Notes: generated by a model from the sequence alone, not told the origin. DNA of 64,000 nt from Actibacterium sp. XHP0104 (GCF_025751515.1 NZ_JAOWLE010000003.1:186001-250000); one strand, 5' to 3'. Positions 1-8,335 are shown, numbered from the stretch's first letter. Program-made: numbers and translations.

Positions 1-442
1 CCCAGTCATAGGGCGCGTTCATGTCGGTCAGGTCGATCCATTGCACCTCGGCGCCCTGGGCGTCGAACACCACCAGTCGCGCGCGATCAGCCCCGGCCTG
101 GGGTTGCGGCACAACGGTGACGGGGGTTCCGTCGAACATCGCATCGGCCTCGACCCGCGCCTGCATGCCGATCCAACCGGCATAGTCCCCCATCGAGGCG
201 GCCTGTCCTTGCGCCTTTAGCGCAGACAGCAGATCGTTGGTCAGCACCTGCTGCTCGACTCCCGAGAACGTCGCCAGCTGCACGGCCAGCTGGCCCGAAT
301 CCATTGGGTTGAGCGGATCCTGATTCTGCATCTGGGTCGTCAGCATCTTGAGAAACGTGTCGAAATCAGTGCTGATCACGCCCCCTCGTTGCGGTGACGG
401 CGATGCGCCGGGCTGTGCGGCAGGGCTTTGCGATATTTCCAT
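1..442 (-). CDS. flgD: Flagellar hook capping protein FlgD (3' part cut by window edge)
   Basis: FlgD is the scaffold that caps the growing hook and guides FlgE assembly outside the cell. The reverse strand reads from an ATG at 442 to the window edge without a stop. It shows the FlgD N-terminal signature: a short low-complexity start, then FDTFLKMLTTQMQNQDPLNP (about residues 26-45), then the 'F-S-x-V-E-Q' segment. The C-terminal half lies outside the window. The start is 11 nt after the fliK stop, so the two are probably co-transcribed, which fits FliK (hook length) and FlgD (hook cap) working on the same structure. Family assignment is firm; only the length is unknown. Confidence 0.93.
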   Translation of the reverse strand, partial: MEISQSPAAQPGASPSPQRGGVISTDFDTFLKMLTTQMQNQDPLNPMDSGQLAVQLATFSGVEQQVLTNDLLSALKAQGQAASMGDYAGWIGMQARVEADAMFDGTPVTVVPQPQAGADRARLVVFDAQGAEVQWIDLTDMNAPYDW

Positions 443-453
443 ATGGGTTTCCT

Positions 454-2070
454 TTACAACAGGATGTCCAGGTCACGACCCAGGGCTGGGCGGCGGGCAG
501 GGCCAAGAGGTGCGATTTCCGGCTCGGCCATCGCTTGATCGGACGCGCTGGGTCCATCAGGCATTGGCTGGGGTGCGCGCCGGTTGTCATGACCAAAGGC
601 AAAGCTGACATCGCGATAGCCAAGGCTGCGCATCTCTTGACCCAGCTGGTCGATATGGCGACGCATCAGGTCCTGGGTTTCCGGCCGATCGGCCTGGATC
701 ACCACTTGCAGGCTGTTCTCGCTTGCCGACAGAGACAGGCGAACGCGCCCCAGCTCCTCGGGGTTCATGGCCAGCTCGATCTCACCCGTACCGGCCTGTG
801 CGATCGAATAGGCCAGCTGTTTCACCTGAGGCTGCGGCAACTCGTAGGCCGGCCCAGCGCCCACCGGCGCGCCATCTGTGCGCGTCACCGAAGGCGCTGT
901 GGGTTGCGGCGAAAGCGTCATCTCGGGCAGATCGGGGCGTGCTGGCGCAGGGCCGTCGGGCAAAGGGGCCTGGCGTGTTGGTTCGGTTCTCTCGGGCGGC
1001 CCGGGTTTCACGTCAGATAGCGGATCAGCCTGCGCGTTCTCGGGCGGGGTCACCGGCGAAAGGCCAACCCGGTCAGGGGATACGTGTTCCGCGCCGGACA
1101 TGGCGGGCGGGATCACGCTGACAGCAGGGGTTGGCATCGGCGTTTCGGGCGCCGGGGCGGGGCCAAGGCGCCCGGCGGGTTCCGTCTGCGGGGCGGGGTT
1201 GGCCGCTGGAAGCTGGCCCCCGTCAGGCCGTGTCGCAAGGTGTTGCGGCGCCAAGATTTCGCGCGGGCCGGTTGCGGGGTTGGCATCAGGGCGTGGGCTG
1301 TCGGGCAACCGGGGTATTTCCGGCGCGGCTTCGCCGGGCAGAGGCGGGGCATCGGGGGGCGCCGCTATGCGCGGCGGCACGGGTTGCGGTTGGTGCTTTG
1401 AAAACGCCGGCGCCTGCCCCAGACCCATCGCCGCCTCGGCGGGATGCGGCAGGGGTAACGCAGGCGATATGGGTTGCGCGCCCGCTATTGGGGCCTCTGT
1501 CGCGCCCGGGCCGCGCGTCGCGGTTAACAGGGGCATAGCGTCATCGGCCTTGTTGGCCGCCACACGATCAGCGGCGGGCCTTACCGGCGCTAGCTGCACA
1601 GGGGTACTGTTTGTCAGCGACGAGCTCGCGGGGCCGAGCGGCGACTCGGTTGCCCCTCGTTCCGATGAAACAGGGGCGGGAGCTGTTGGAACACCGGCAA
1701 GCAGTGTCGGCCGCGAATGGGCGCCTTCGCCAGGCGGCACCGACACTGCGGGCAGCGAATGGCCCCCGGCGGGAGGCTTGCCTCCAGCGATGCTATCAAC
1801 CGGGGCAGCATCCCCCGACGTCACGAGGCCCGAAACCATTGCGTCCTGCACCAACGCGGCGGCTGGGGACAGATGACCTTGGCCGTCCCCAAGCGTAATC
1901 TCTTGATTTTCAACGGTCTTATCCACGCCTTCAGCCACCTTTCCGCCGGACGCGACAGAGTCGGTCAGCATCAGCGCCATAACGTTTGCGAACAACGCCC
2001 CATCCCCCGCGTCCGGGGCAGGCGGGGTTGGTTGCGCGATAGTGGCGACAAGATTCAACAGTATCTGCAT
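454..2070 (-). CDS. fliK: Flagellar hook-length control protein FliK
   Basis: FliK is a secreted molecular ruler that switches the export gate from hook to filament substrates through FlhB. The 538-residue protein has a long Pro/Ala-rich low-complexity body (about residues 10-405), as expected for the ruler part. A conserved C-terminal Flg_hook domain follows (about 410-495), with the motif MNPEELGRVRLSLS and the later DLMRRHIDQLGQEMRSLGYR segment. The poorly conserved body makes the first part hard to assign by sequence alone. It is first in a minus unit with flgD. Its promoter would lie in the divergent gap shared with the flgJ-like gene. Confidence 0.9.
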   Translation of the reverse strand: MQILLNLVATIAQPTPPAPDAGDGALFANVMALMLTDSVASGGKVAEGVDKTVENQEITLGDGQGHLSPAAALVQDAMVSGLVTSGDAAPVDSIAGGKPPAGGHSLPAVSVPPGEGAHSRPTLLAGVPTAPAPVSSERGATESPLGPASSSLTNSTPVQLAPVRPAADRVAANKADDAMPLLTATRGPGATEAPIAGAQPISPALPLPHPAEAAMGLGQAPAFSKHQPQPVPPRIAAPPDAPPLPGEAAPEIPRLPDSPRPDANPATGPREILAPQHLATRPDGGQLPAANPAPQTEPAGRLGPAPAPETPMPTPAVSVIPPAMSGAEHVSPDRVGLSPVTPPENAQADPLSDVKPGPPERTEPTRQAPLPDGPAPARPDLPEMTLSPQPTAPSVTRTDGAPVGAGPAYELPQPQVKQLAYSIAQAGTGEIELAMNPEELGRVRLSLSASENSLQVVIQADRPETQDLMRRHIDQLGQEMRSLGYRDVSFAFGHDNRRAPQPMPDGPSASDQAMAEPEIAPLGPARRPALGRDLDILL

Positions 2071-2115
2071 GGGCGGCCTTCTGACTCGATGCCGGTGCAG
2101 AATGGCCCAAGCGGG

Positions 2116-2130
2116 TTACCGATTCTTTAC
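2116..2130. promoter_or_regulatory. CtrA-like box between fliK and flgJ (degenerate)
   Basis: The sequence reads TTAC-N7-TTAC, i.e. two TTACC half sites. Compared with the CtrA consensus TTAA-N7-TTAA it has one mismatch in each half but the correct spacing. It sits 45 nt before fliK and 50 nt before the flgJ-like gene, in the divergent gap. Alone it would be weak; it gains weight from similar boxes in other flagellar gaps of this window. Confidence 0.35.
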
Positions 2131-2180
2131 CCCCTGAGGCGCATAAACGGGAAAACGCTTTCAAGTTTAGGAATTCCACG

Positions 2181-2462
2181 ATGAGTGCCGTGTCGCCCCT
2201 GCCTCCGCCTCTGGCCGCGCATAAGACGGCGGATCATGCCGCGCTGCGCACCGCCGCCGAAGAGTTGGAGGCGGTGTTCCTGACCGAGATGCTGAAATCG
2301 GCCGGTGTCGGCAAGACGCCCGAGGCATTTGGCGGCGGGGCGGGCGAGGATCAGTTCGCCTCGTTCCTGCGGCAAGAGCAGGCGCGGGCGATGGTCAAGG
2401 CGGGGGGAATCGGGCTGGCAGAACATCTGTTCAACGCATTGAAGGAGCGCGTCGATGACTAA
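2181..2462 (+). CDS. flgJ: Rod-binding protein, FlgJ N-terminal domain type
   Basis: This 93-residue protein corresponds only to the rod-binding (rod-capping) domain of FlgJ. The core motif is LEAVFLTEMLKSAG (about residues 29-42), followed by the FASFLRQEQARAM segment. The muramidase half of enterobacterial FlgJ is missing, as is usual in alphaproteobacteria, where a separate transglycosylase opens the wall; a candidate is encoded at 16330-17037. An AGGA Shine-Dalgarno-like stretch precedes the ATG. The 3' end overlaps the next gene by 8 nt, implying translational coupling. Confidence 0.85.
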   Translation: MSAVSPLPPPLAAHKTADHAALRTAAEELEAVFLTEMLKSAGVGKTPEAFGGGAGEDQFASFLRQEQARAMVKAGGIGLAEHLFNALKERVDD

Positions 2463-2802
2463 CCCCGTTCAGGATTTCCTAACCTTGCTTGAGCAAGAGC
2501 ACCGCCTGCTGCTGCGCGGCGACTGCGACGGCCTGGCGCATCTAGAGGGCCGCAAGCTGCGCGCGCTCGAGGCGCTGGGGTCCTGCGGCAACGATCTGAG
2601 CACGTTGCAGCTGACCGACATAAAGGCCCGTGCTGCGCGGAATGCGAGATTGTTGAACTCTGTTCAACAAGGCATTCGTGCCGGCCTGTCACGGCTGGAC
2701 GATATTCGAAGCGGCCTGACCGCCCCGCTGCAAACCTATGGCCCTGACGGGGGGCAGCACCGCTTTGCCGCCGGGCGCAACCGTCTTGAGAAGCGCGCGT
2801 AA
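2455..2802 (+). CDS. flgN: Small helical flagellar protein, FlgN-like chaperone candidate
   Basis: The 115-residue protein is predicted to be mostly helical in its first 90 residues (FLTLLEQEHRLLLRGDCDGL, then a second helix rich in Leu/Arg). It lacks a signal peptide and has a basic, disordered-looking tail. Size, helical pattern and position directly after the flgJ-like gene and before flagellin fit FlgN, the cytoplasmic export chaperone for the hook-filament junction proteins FlgK and FlgL. The sequence is divergent, so the name rests on context and pattern rather than on a diagnostic motif. The start overlaps flgJ by 8 nt. Confidence 0.65.
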   Translation: MTNPVQDFLTLLEQEHRLLLRGDCDGLAHLEGRKLRALEALGSCGNDLSTLQLTDIKARAARNARLLNSVQQGIRAGLSRLDDIRSGLTAPLQTYGPDGGQHRFAAGRNRLEKRA

Positions 2803-2943
2803 AACTTCTCTAAAATCCTATGCTTTTTGGTCTTGGTGTTTAGCTGGTTCTTAGGTTTTCCCGCCGAGTCTCGACCCTGCATTCCGAAGGGGATGGCGCG
2901 GCAACGTGAAAGCGTGGCGCCGTACGGGTGAAACACCGTTCCT

Positions 2944-2990
2944 GCCGCGATGCGGCTGTCCATACGGGCGCAAAGCGCCCTTACATGTAA
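2944..2990 (+). promoter_or_regulatory. Tandem hairpins in the flagellin leader
   Basis: Two short perfect stem-loops stand just before the flagellin ribosome binding site: GCCGC-GAT-GCGGC (2944-2956) and GGGCGC-AAA-GCGCCC (2966-2980). They are followed by the 10-nt palindrome TTACATGTAA (2981-2990). The AGGA ribosome binding site lies immediately after. In Caulobacter, FlbT acts on the flagellin mRNA leader; flbT is encoded two genes downstream here, so these hairpins are a plausible control element. The hairpins are seen directly; the role is inferred. Confidence 0.5.
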
Positions 2991-3002
2991 AGGAACTGAC
3001 CT

Positions 3003-4487
3003 ATGTCCAGTATTCTGACGAACACCAGCGCGATGGTGGCGCTGCAAACGCTCAAGGGGATCAACGCAAGCCTGACCAAGGCGCAGGATGAAATCGCCAC
3101 CGGCAAGTCGGTGGCATCTGCCAAGGACAATGCGGCCGTCTGGGCGATCTCGAAAGTGATGGAGGCTGATGTGAACGGGTTCAAGGCGATTTCCGAAAGC
3201 CTCGCACTTGGGGAATCCACCGTCGCCGTTGCGCGGCAGGCTTCGGAAACCGTCTCGGACCTGCTGACCGACATCAAGGGCAAGATCGTCGCCGCGCAAG
3301 AAGGCAACGTCGATCGCGAAAAGATCCAGGCCGATATCGTTGCGCTGCGCGACCAGATCAACTCGGTCGTCAACGCCGCCCAGTTCAACGGCCTGAACCT
3401 TGTTTCGGGCACCGAAGACGTCGACATCCTGTCGTCGCTTGACCGCAAGAACGATGGGACTGTCAGCGCCAGCAACATCACGGTCAATCGCCAGGATCTG
3501 ACCACCAGCGCGGGCGTTCTGGGCACCGGCACCGACCTGTCCGCCAACGCCACGCTCAGCGCGGCCGCGGCGACCAACACCGGCAACACCGCAACGATCA
3601 CTCTGGCCGCCGACGCCGATGTCAGCGCAGACGCGTTCGAGGTCACGATCGGTGGTGCGACAGTGTCGTTTTCCGCGGGCGATATCACCGGCGACCAAGA
3701 TGCCGCCGCCAGCGCCATCACCAATGCCATCAATGCCCTTGGTCTGGTCGGTGTCGAAGCAAGCGTTGCCAGCAACGTCATCACCCTGACCTCGACCCGT
3801 GCGTTCGAGGACGTGTCCGTGGGCGCGACCAAGAACGGCGGCGCCACCGGGGTGACCTTGTCAGCCACGAGCATCGGTGAACGCGCCGAAACGCTGACCT
3901 TCTCGGACACAGCGGCGGTGAATGATGGTGACGGCTATCAGGTTACGGTCGGCGGCACCGCCTACACCTATGTCGCCGGCAAGGGTGAAACCTTCGAAGA
4001 TGTTGCGCGTGGCCTGAAAGCGGCCGTCGACGGCGGCACGATCGACGGCGTCTCGACCCAGGTTGCGCAGAATTCGTCAGGCCAGTGGGAGCTGAAAATC
4101 GACAATGACAGTGCAACCAGCCTGTCGCTGGCGCGCGCTGGCGCGGCTGATGGCACGGCTTCGGGTGGCCTGTTCGGCCTTGGCGGCATCGACGTGACCA
4201 CCAATGCCGGCGCCGAGGCCGCGCTGGGCAATATCGAGACGCTGATCAACAATGCCATCGACGCCTCGGCCGCATTCGGTTCGGCCGAGGGGCGGATCGA
4301 AACCCAGAGCGACTTTATCAGCAAGCTTACCGACGCCCTGCAAACGGGCATCGGCTCGCTGATCGACGCCGACATGGAGGCCGCTTCGGCCCGCCTGCAG
4401 GCGCTGCAGGTCCAACAACAGCTGGGCACGCAGGCCCTGTCGATCGCCAACCAGGCGCCGCAGAACATCCTGTCGCTGTTCCGCTAA
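3003..4487 (+). CDS. fliC: Flagellin, with two central insertion motifs
   Basis: This is the major filament subunit, exported by the flagellar type III gate. The N-terminal coiled-coil D0/D1 region (about residues 1-150; INASLTKAQDEIATGKSVAS, INSVVNAAQFNGLNLVSG) and the C-terminal D0 region ending NQAPQNILSLFR are typical. At 494 residues it is long for an alphaproteobacterial flagellin. The extra length comes from two flagellin-IN-like units starting near residues 210 (FEVTIGGATVSFSAG) and 310 (YQVTVGGTAYTYVAG). It has no cysteine. It is followed by flaF and flbT, the usual alphaproteobacterial order. AAAGGA precedes the ATG. Confidence 0.95.
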   Translation: MSSILTNTSAMVALQTLKGINASLTKAQDEIATGKSVASAKDNAAVWAISKVMEADVNGFKAISESLALGESTVAVARQASETVSDLLTDIKGKIVAAQEGNVDREKIQADIVALRDQINSVVNAAQFNGLNLVSGTEDVDILSSLDRKNDGTVSASNITVNRQDLTTSAGVLGTGTDLSANATLSAAAATNTGNTATITLAADADVSADAFEVTIGGATVSFSAGDITGDQDAAASAITNAINALGLVGVEASVASNVITLTSTRAFEDVSVGATKNGGATGVTLSATSIGERAETLTFSDTAAVNDGDGYQVTVGGTAYTYVAGKGETFEDVARGLKAAVDGGTIDGVSTQVAQNSSGQWELKIDNDSATSLSLARAGAADGTASGGLFGLGGIDVTTNAGAEAALGNIETLINNAIDASAAFGSAEGRIETQSDFISKLTDALQTGIGSLIDADMEAASARLQALQVQQQLGTQALSIANQAPQNILSLFR

Positions 4488-4497
4488 CACGCGCCGT

Positions 4498-4519
4498 GCC
4501 GGGGCAGACATGCCCCGGC
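4498..4519 (+). terminator. Strong hairpin after flagellin
   Basis: A perfect 9-bp stem, GCCGGGGCA / TGCCCCGGC with a GACA loop, starts 10 nt after the flagellin stop. No T run follows, so it may be a Rho-assisted terminator or a 3' stabilising structure. Such a structure would keep fliC message high relative to flaF and flbT. Confidence 0.6.
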
Positions 4520-4557
4520 CTCACCCCGATCTGCACCATCGCACGGAAGGATAGCCC

Positions 4558-4935
4558 GTGACCGCCCAATTCATGGCCCAGGCCGCCTATGGCGCCGCCC
4601 GGCAAACCGCCATCAAGACGCCCCGATCAATCGAGTATGAAACCTTTGCCCAGGTGACCTCGCGCCTGCGAAGCGCCGCCGCGAACAAGGGCAACTTTCC
4701 TGCCCTGGTATCGGCCCTGCACGAGAACTCTCGGCTCTGGATTCTGCTGGCCGCCGATGTGGCTGGAGGCGACAACGCCCTGCCCGCCGCCCTGCGCGCG
4801 CGGATTTTCTATCTTGCCCGCTTCACGCGCGAGCACACCCGCAAGGTTCTGACCGGCAAAGACAGCGCCGATGTCCTGATCGAGATCAACACGGTCGTGA
4901 TGCGCGGCCTGTCCGGGCAGGAGGAAGCCGCATGA
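4558..4935 (+). CDS. flaF: Flagellar biosynthesis regulator FlaF
   Basis: FlaF is an alphaproteobacterial protein needed for flagellin synthesis and export; in Caulobacter it acts opposite to FlbT and helps couple flagellin translation to assembly. The 125-residue protein shows the family features: AYGAARQTAIKTPRSIEYE near the N terminus and LWILLAADVA in the middle. The start is a GTG preceded by AAGGAT at good spacing; an internal ATG lies four codons later. It overlaps flbT by 4 nt (ATGA). Confidence 0.9.
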   Translation: MTAQFMAQAAYGAARQTAIKTPRSIEYETFAQVTSRLRSAAANKGNFPALVSALHENSRLWILLAADVAGGDNALPAALRARIFYLARFTREHTRKVLTGKDSADVLIEINTVVMRGLSGQEEAA

Positions 4936-5336
4936 GCGGGCTGGTCTTGAAGCTGGCCCCAAAAGAACGGGTCTTGATCAACGGCGCCGTCATCGAGAAT
5001 GGCGACCGACGATCCAAGCTTAGCATCGTGACCCCGGGGGCAAATATTTTACGATTGCGTGACGCCATTCACCCCCAAGAGGTAAACACCCCCGTCAGGC
5101 GGGTCTGTTACATCGCACAGCTGGTGCTGTCGGGCGACGCGAACCCGGAAGAAGCCAAGATGCAGTTGCTGCGCGGTATCGAGCAGCTGAGCCAGGTTTT
5201 GATGGATGCCGACAGCCGCAAGCAACTGAACGCCGCAAGCAGCTGTGTCGTGCAAGGGCATTTCTACAATGCCCTGAAAGCGATGCGCAGCCTGCTACCG
5301 CGAGAGGAGCGGCTGCTGGCCGCCGGCCGGGCATGA
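4932..5336 (+). CDS. flbT: Flagellin translation repressor FlbT
   Basis: FlbT is a post-transcriptional regulator; in Caulobacter it associates with the flagellin mRNA leader and promotes its decay when the hook is unfinished. The 134-residue protein matches the family: LKLAPKERVLINGAVIENGD at residues 5-24, the basic and aromatic middle (VRRVCYIAQLVLSGD) and the C-terminal helical part (YNALKAMRSLLPREERLL). Start and stop overlap flaF and the DUF1217 gene by 4 nt each. Its likely target in this window is the hairpin-rich leader at 2944-2990. Confidence 0.92.
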   Translation: MSGLVLKLAPKERVLINGAVIENGDRRSKLSIVTPGANILRLRDAIHPQEVNTPVRRVCYIAQLVLSGDANPEEAKMQLLRGIEQLSQVLMDADSRKQLNAASSCVVQGHFYNALKAMRSLLPREERLLAAGRA

Positions 5337-6130
5337 CCTTCCAACCTATCGTGCCGATGGGTGGATATGCGGGCTGGCGCTTTCTGCAACGCACCATGCC
5401 CGCCCAACAGGCCGCTTTCGAGAGAAGCCCGCAGATGTCTCGCGACATCAGCTACTTCGAGGAAAAGATCGGCGATATCACCAGCGCAGAGATGCTGGTC
5501 GCAGATCGGCGGTTGCTGAATGTCGCGCTTGGCGCGTTCGGCTTGGATGACGACATCAACAACCGGTTCTTCATCCGCAAGGTCCTGGAAGATGGTAGTC
5601 AGGAATCCGACGCGCTGGCCAATCGCATGGCTGACAAGAGGTATCTGCACCTTTCCAAGGCATTCGGATTCGGTGATTTCGACACCCCCAACACGCAGCT
5701 TTCCGATTTCGCGGATGAGATCATCGCCAACTACAAAACCCGTCAGTTTGAACGGGCGATCGGCGCGCAGAACGAAAACATGCGCCTCGCAATGAACATG
5801 TTGCGAGAGCTGTCAGACCTGGCCGCCGAAGACAGCAGCGATGAGACCAAATGGTTCTCGATCATGGGGTCAAAGCCGTTACGTGCCGCGTTAGAGACGG
5901 CGCTGGGGCTGCCCTCGGAATTTGCGGCTCTCGATATCGACAGACAGCTCGAGGTCTTTCGCACGAAATCCGCCAAGGCCTTTGGCACGACCGAGGCAAG
6001 CCAGCTTGCCAGCCCCGAGACGCAGGACAAACTGTTACGACTGTTCCTTGCCCGCTCAGAAGCCTTGGCCATGCCGGCCCATCTGACCGGGGCGACGACC
6101 GCGCTTGCGCTGCTGCAGGCGGGCCGCTGA
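5333..6130 (+). CDS. DUF1217 family flagellar-locus protein
   Basis: The 265-residue protein resembles the DUF1217 family found in alphaproteobacterial flagellar loci. It shows the family-like segments ISYFEEKIGDITSAEMLVAD and LNVALGAFGLDDDINNRFFI. No signal peptide or membrane segment is visible; the protein is mixed polar and helical. It is coupled by a 4-nt overlap to flbT and ends 2 nt before the converging fliI stop. The biochemical role of this family is unknown; linkage to flaF and flbT suggests a part in flagellin handling or export. Confidence 0.8.
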   Translation: MTFQPIVPMGGYAGWRFLQRTMPAQQAAFERSPQMSRDISYFEEKIGDITSAEMLVADRRLLNVALGAFGLDDDINNRFFIRKVLEDGSQESDALANRMADKRYLHLSKAFGFGDFDTPNTQLSDFADEIIANYKTRQFERAIGAQNENMRLAMNMLRELSDLAAEDSSDETKWFSIMGSKPLRAALETALGLPSEFAALDIDRQLEVFRTKSAKAFGTTEASQLASPETQDKLLRLFLARSEALAMPAHLTGATTALALLQAGR

Positions 6131-6132
6131 GG

Positions 6133-7452
6133 TTACGGGGCCGCCCCCAAGCAATCGGCCAACCTCGCGAAACTTGCCGCGATGCCTGAAGTTTCCTCTT
6201 CGGCCATGAACCGATCCAGCGATGGCCACACCCGGATGGCCTGATCAATCAGGGGATCGGACCCCGAGGCATAAAGACCCGCCTGGATCATCATCTCAGC
6301 CCGATCATAGGCGCCCAGCAACCGGCGGGCGGTTGCGATCAGCTCGTTCTCGTTGGCATCTGCGGCCGCGGGCAGGCTGCGCGAGACAGAGCGCAACAGA
6401 TCGATGGCTGGAAACCGGCCCCGTTCGGCAATCTCGCGATCAAGAACAACATGGCCATCGAGAACACCGCGCAGAATATCGGCGACGGGTTCATCCATGT
6501 CCGACCCGGCAACCAGCACGCTGAACACCCCGGTGATATCACCAGTGCCACCCGCACCCGGACCGGCGCGTTCAGCAAGGTTCATGATCATCTGAGCGGT
6601 CGACGGCGGGTAACCCCGCAGCGAACCCTGCTCGCCTGCCGCCAGTGCAATCTCGCGATGCGCCTCTGCAAACCGGGTCACGGAATCGCACATGAACAGC
6701 ACATGCGCGCCTTGATCACGGAAATGTTCGGCAACGCTCATCGCGGCCCAGGCGGCGCGACGGCGCATCAAGGGCGACTGGTCCGAGGTAGCCGCCAGCA
6801 CAACCGATCGCGCCATGCCCTCGGGGCCCAGCACGTTATCGACAAACTCACGCACCTCGCGCCCCCGCTCACCCACCAGCGCGATAACGGCCACATCAGC
6901 CTGCACCCCGCGCGCCAACTGCGACAGCAGGGTCGATTTCCCGACGCCCGATCCCGCGAACAGGCCGATCCGCTGTCCCCTAACCAGTGGCAGCAGCGTG
7001 TTGAACACGGCCAGCCCGGTTTCCAGCCGCGGCCCCAACCCGCGCCGCATGGTTGCCGCCGGGGGGCCGGCCTGCAGCATACGCGCCTCACAACCCCGCA
7101 AGAGCGGCCTGCCATCCAGCGGCTGGCCGAACGGGTCGATCACCCGGCCGACCCAGCTGTCATCAGGCGCAATGGTCGCCGCACCCTGCAGCGTCACCCG
7201 GTCATCAATCGCCAGCCCATCGGGCACCCCATCGGGCAGGATCGTCACCCGGTCGCGGGTCATGGCCAGCACCTCGCCCCGGCGCGTCTGGTCGCGGTGA
7301 TGGATAGAAACCATGTCGCCCAGCCGGGCCTGCGCCGACAGGCCGGCAACCTGAACGGTGCCGCCCCCGATCTCGGCCACGCGACCGACCGGCGCGGCGC
7401 GGCGCAGGGCGGCAATTTCGGCATTCAGGGCAGCGAACGAGGCATTGGTCAT
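6133..7452 (-). CDS. fliI: Flagellum-specific ATPase FliI
   Basis: FliI is the hexameric ATPase of the flagellar export apparatus, held by FliH at the base of the gate. The 439-residue protein has the Walker A segment GLFAGSGVGKSTLLSQLARG (near residues 160-180), the type III ATPase signature GYPPSTAQMIMNLAERAG, and an N-terminal beta-barrel part (VQVAGLSAQARLGDMVSI). An in-frame start further upstream exists, but the ATG at 7452 with GGAG before it matches the family length. fliI is alone on the minus strand and diverges from flgB. Confidence 0.96.
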   Translation of the reverse strand: MTNASFAALNAEIAALRRAAPVGRVAEIGGGTVQVAGLSAQARLGDMVSIHHRDQTRRGEVLAMTRDRVTILPDGVPDGLAIDDRVTLQGAATIAPDDSWVGRVIDPFGQPLDGRPLLRGCEARMLQAGPPAATMRRGLGPRLETGLAVFNTLLPLVRGQRIGLFAGSGVGKSTLLSQLARGVQADVAVIALVGERGREVREFVDNVLGPEGMARSVVLAATSDQSPLMRRRAAWAAMSVAEHFRDQGAHVLFMCDSVTRFAEAHREIALAAGEQGSLRGYPPSTAQMIMNLAERAGPGAGGTGDITGVFSVLVAGSDMDEPVADILRGVLDGHVVLDREIAERGRFPAIDLLRSVSRSLPAAADANENELIATARRLLGAYDRAEMMIQAGLYASGSDPLIDQAIRVWPSLDRFMAEEETSGIAASFARLADCLGAAP

Positions 7453-7502
7453 GGGATTCTCCGCATCAAGGGGCCTGAAAACGGTTTTTAAAGGAATCAG
7501 GG

Positions 7503-7517
7503 TTAAGCCTTGATTGA
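7503..7517. promoter_or_regulatory. CtrA-like box between fliI and flgB
   Basis: TTAA-N7-TTGA, one mismatch from the CtrA consensus TTAA-N7-TTAA with exact spacing. It lies 51 nt upstream of fliI and 18 nt upstream of flgB. The position suits control of fliI, or repression of flgB. Confidence 0.45.
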
Positions 7518-7535
7518 AACCGAGGAGAAACCCGG

Positions 7536-7922
7536 ATGTTCGACAAGCTAGAGATCCTGAATATGGCGCATGGCATGGCCACCCATGCCGCATCGCGCCA
7601 ATCCGTGCTTGCCCGCAACATCGCCAACGCGGACACGCCAGGATACCGGGCGCGCGATATTTCCTCTTTTGCAGACAGTTACACCCAGGCCGGGGATTTC
7701 ACCCCCCGCCAGACCCGCGCGGGCCATATGGCCGCGACCGGGCCGGGCGGGCCCGATCTTGCCGAACATATCGTGCGCGGTCAGTCGACCTCGCCCAATG
7801 GCAACGGCGTGTCGCTTGAGGTCGAAATGACCAAGGCCGCCGAGACCCGCGTTCAGCATGACATGGCGCTGGGGGTTTACAAAACGACGCTGGGCATTCT
7901 GCGCGCCAGCCTTGGCAAATAG
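7536..7922 (+). CDS. flgB: Proximal rod protein FlgB
   Basis: FlgB forms the base of the flagellar rod in the periplasm. The 128-residue protein carries the rod/hook N-terminal signature HAASRQSVLARNIANADTPG and the C-terminal heptad segment ending in KTTLGILRASLGK. A GAGGAG ribosome binding site precedes the ATG. It opens a nine-gene plus-strand unit (flgB to fliL2) with gaps of at most 12 nt, so the rod, part of the export gate and the L-ring protein are made together. Confidence 0.95.
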   Translation: MFDKLEILNMAHGMATHAASRQSVLARNIANADTPGYRARDISSFADSYTQAGDFTPRQTRAGHMAATGPGGPDLAEHIVRGQSTSPNGNGVSLEVEMTKAAETRVQHDMALGVYKTTLGILRASLGK

Positions 7923-7930
7923 GGGGCCGC

Positions 7931-8323
7931 ATGAGCGACCTGATCAACACACTAGGCGTTTCGGCCAGCGGCATGCAGGCGCAAAGCGCGCGGCTGCGGC
8001 ACGTGTCTGAGAATATCGCCAACGCCGACACCCCCGGATATCACCGCAAGACGGTCAGCTTTCAGGAACATGTCTTGCGTGGGGAACGCACGGGCCAGGT
8101 CACGCCTGGACCCGTCGCACTTGATCAATCAGCGCTGACCCGGGTGTTCGACCCGGCGCATCCGCTGGCTGACAGCAGCGGCCATTATGACGGCTCGAAC
8201 GTCGATCTGGTGGTCGAAATCGCAGACGCGCGCGAAGCGCAGCGCAGCTATGAGGCGAACCTCAGAATGTTCGACCAGGCCCGGCAAATGACCCAGGGCC
8301 TGCTGGAACTGCTGCGCCGATAG
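7931..8323 (+). CDS. flgC: Proximal rod protein FlgC
   Basis: The 130-residue rod subunit has the N-terminal motif SENIANADTPGYHRKTVSF and the C-terminal YEANLRMFDQARQMTQGLLE helix shared by FlgC proteins. It assembles with FlgB and FlgF into the proximal rod. It follows flgB by 8 nt and precedes fliE by 12 nt. Confidence 0.95.
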   Translation: MSDLINTLGVSASGMQAQSARLRHVSENIANADTPGYHRKTVSFQEHVLRGERTGQVTPGPVALDQSALTRVFDPAHPLADSSGHYDGSNVDLVVEIADAREAQRSYEANLRMFDQARQMTQGLLELLRR

Positions 8324-8335
8324 AGGAGTGCCAGA

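Noticed and set aside
2803-3002. A sigma-28 promoter for flagellin
   Set aside because: A GCCGAGTC stretch exists but no TAAA element at the proper distance; not strong enough to list.
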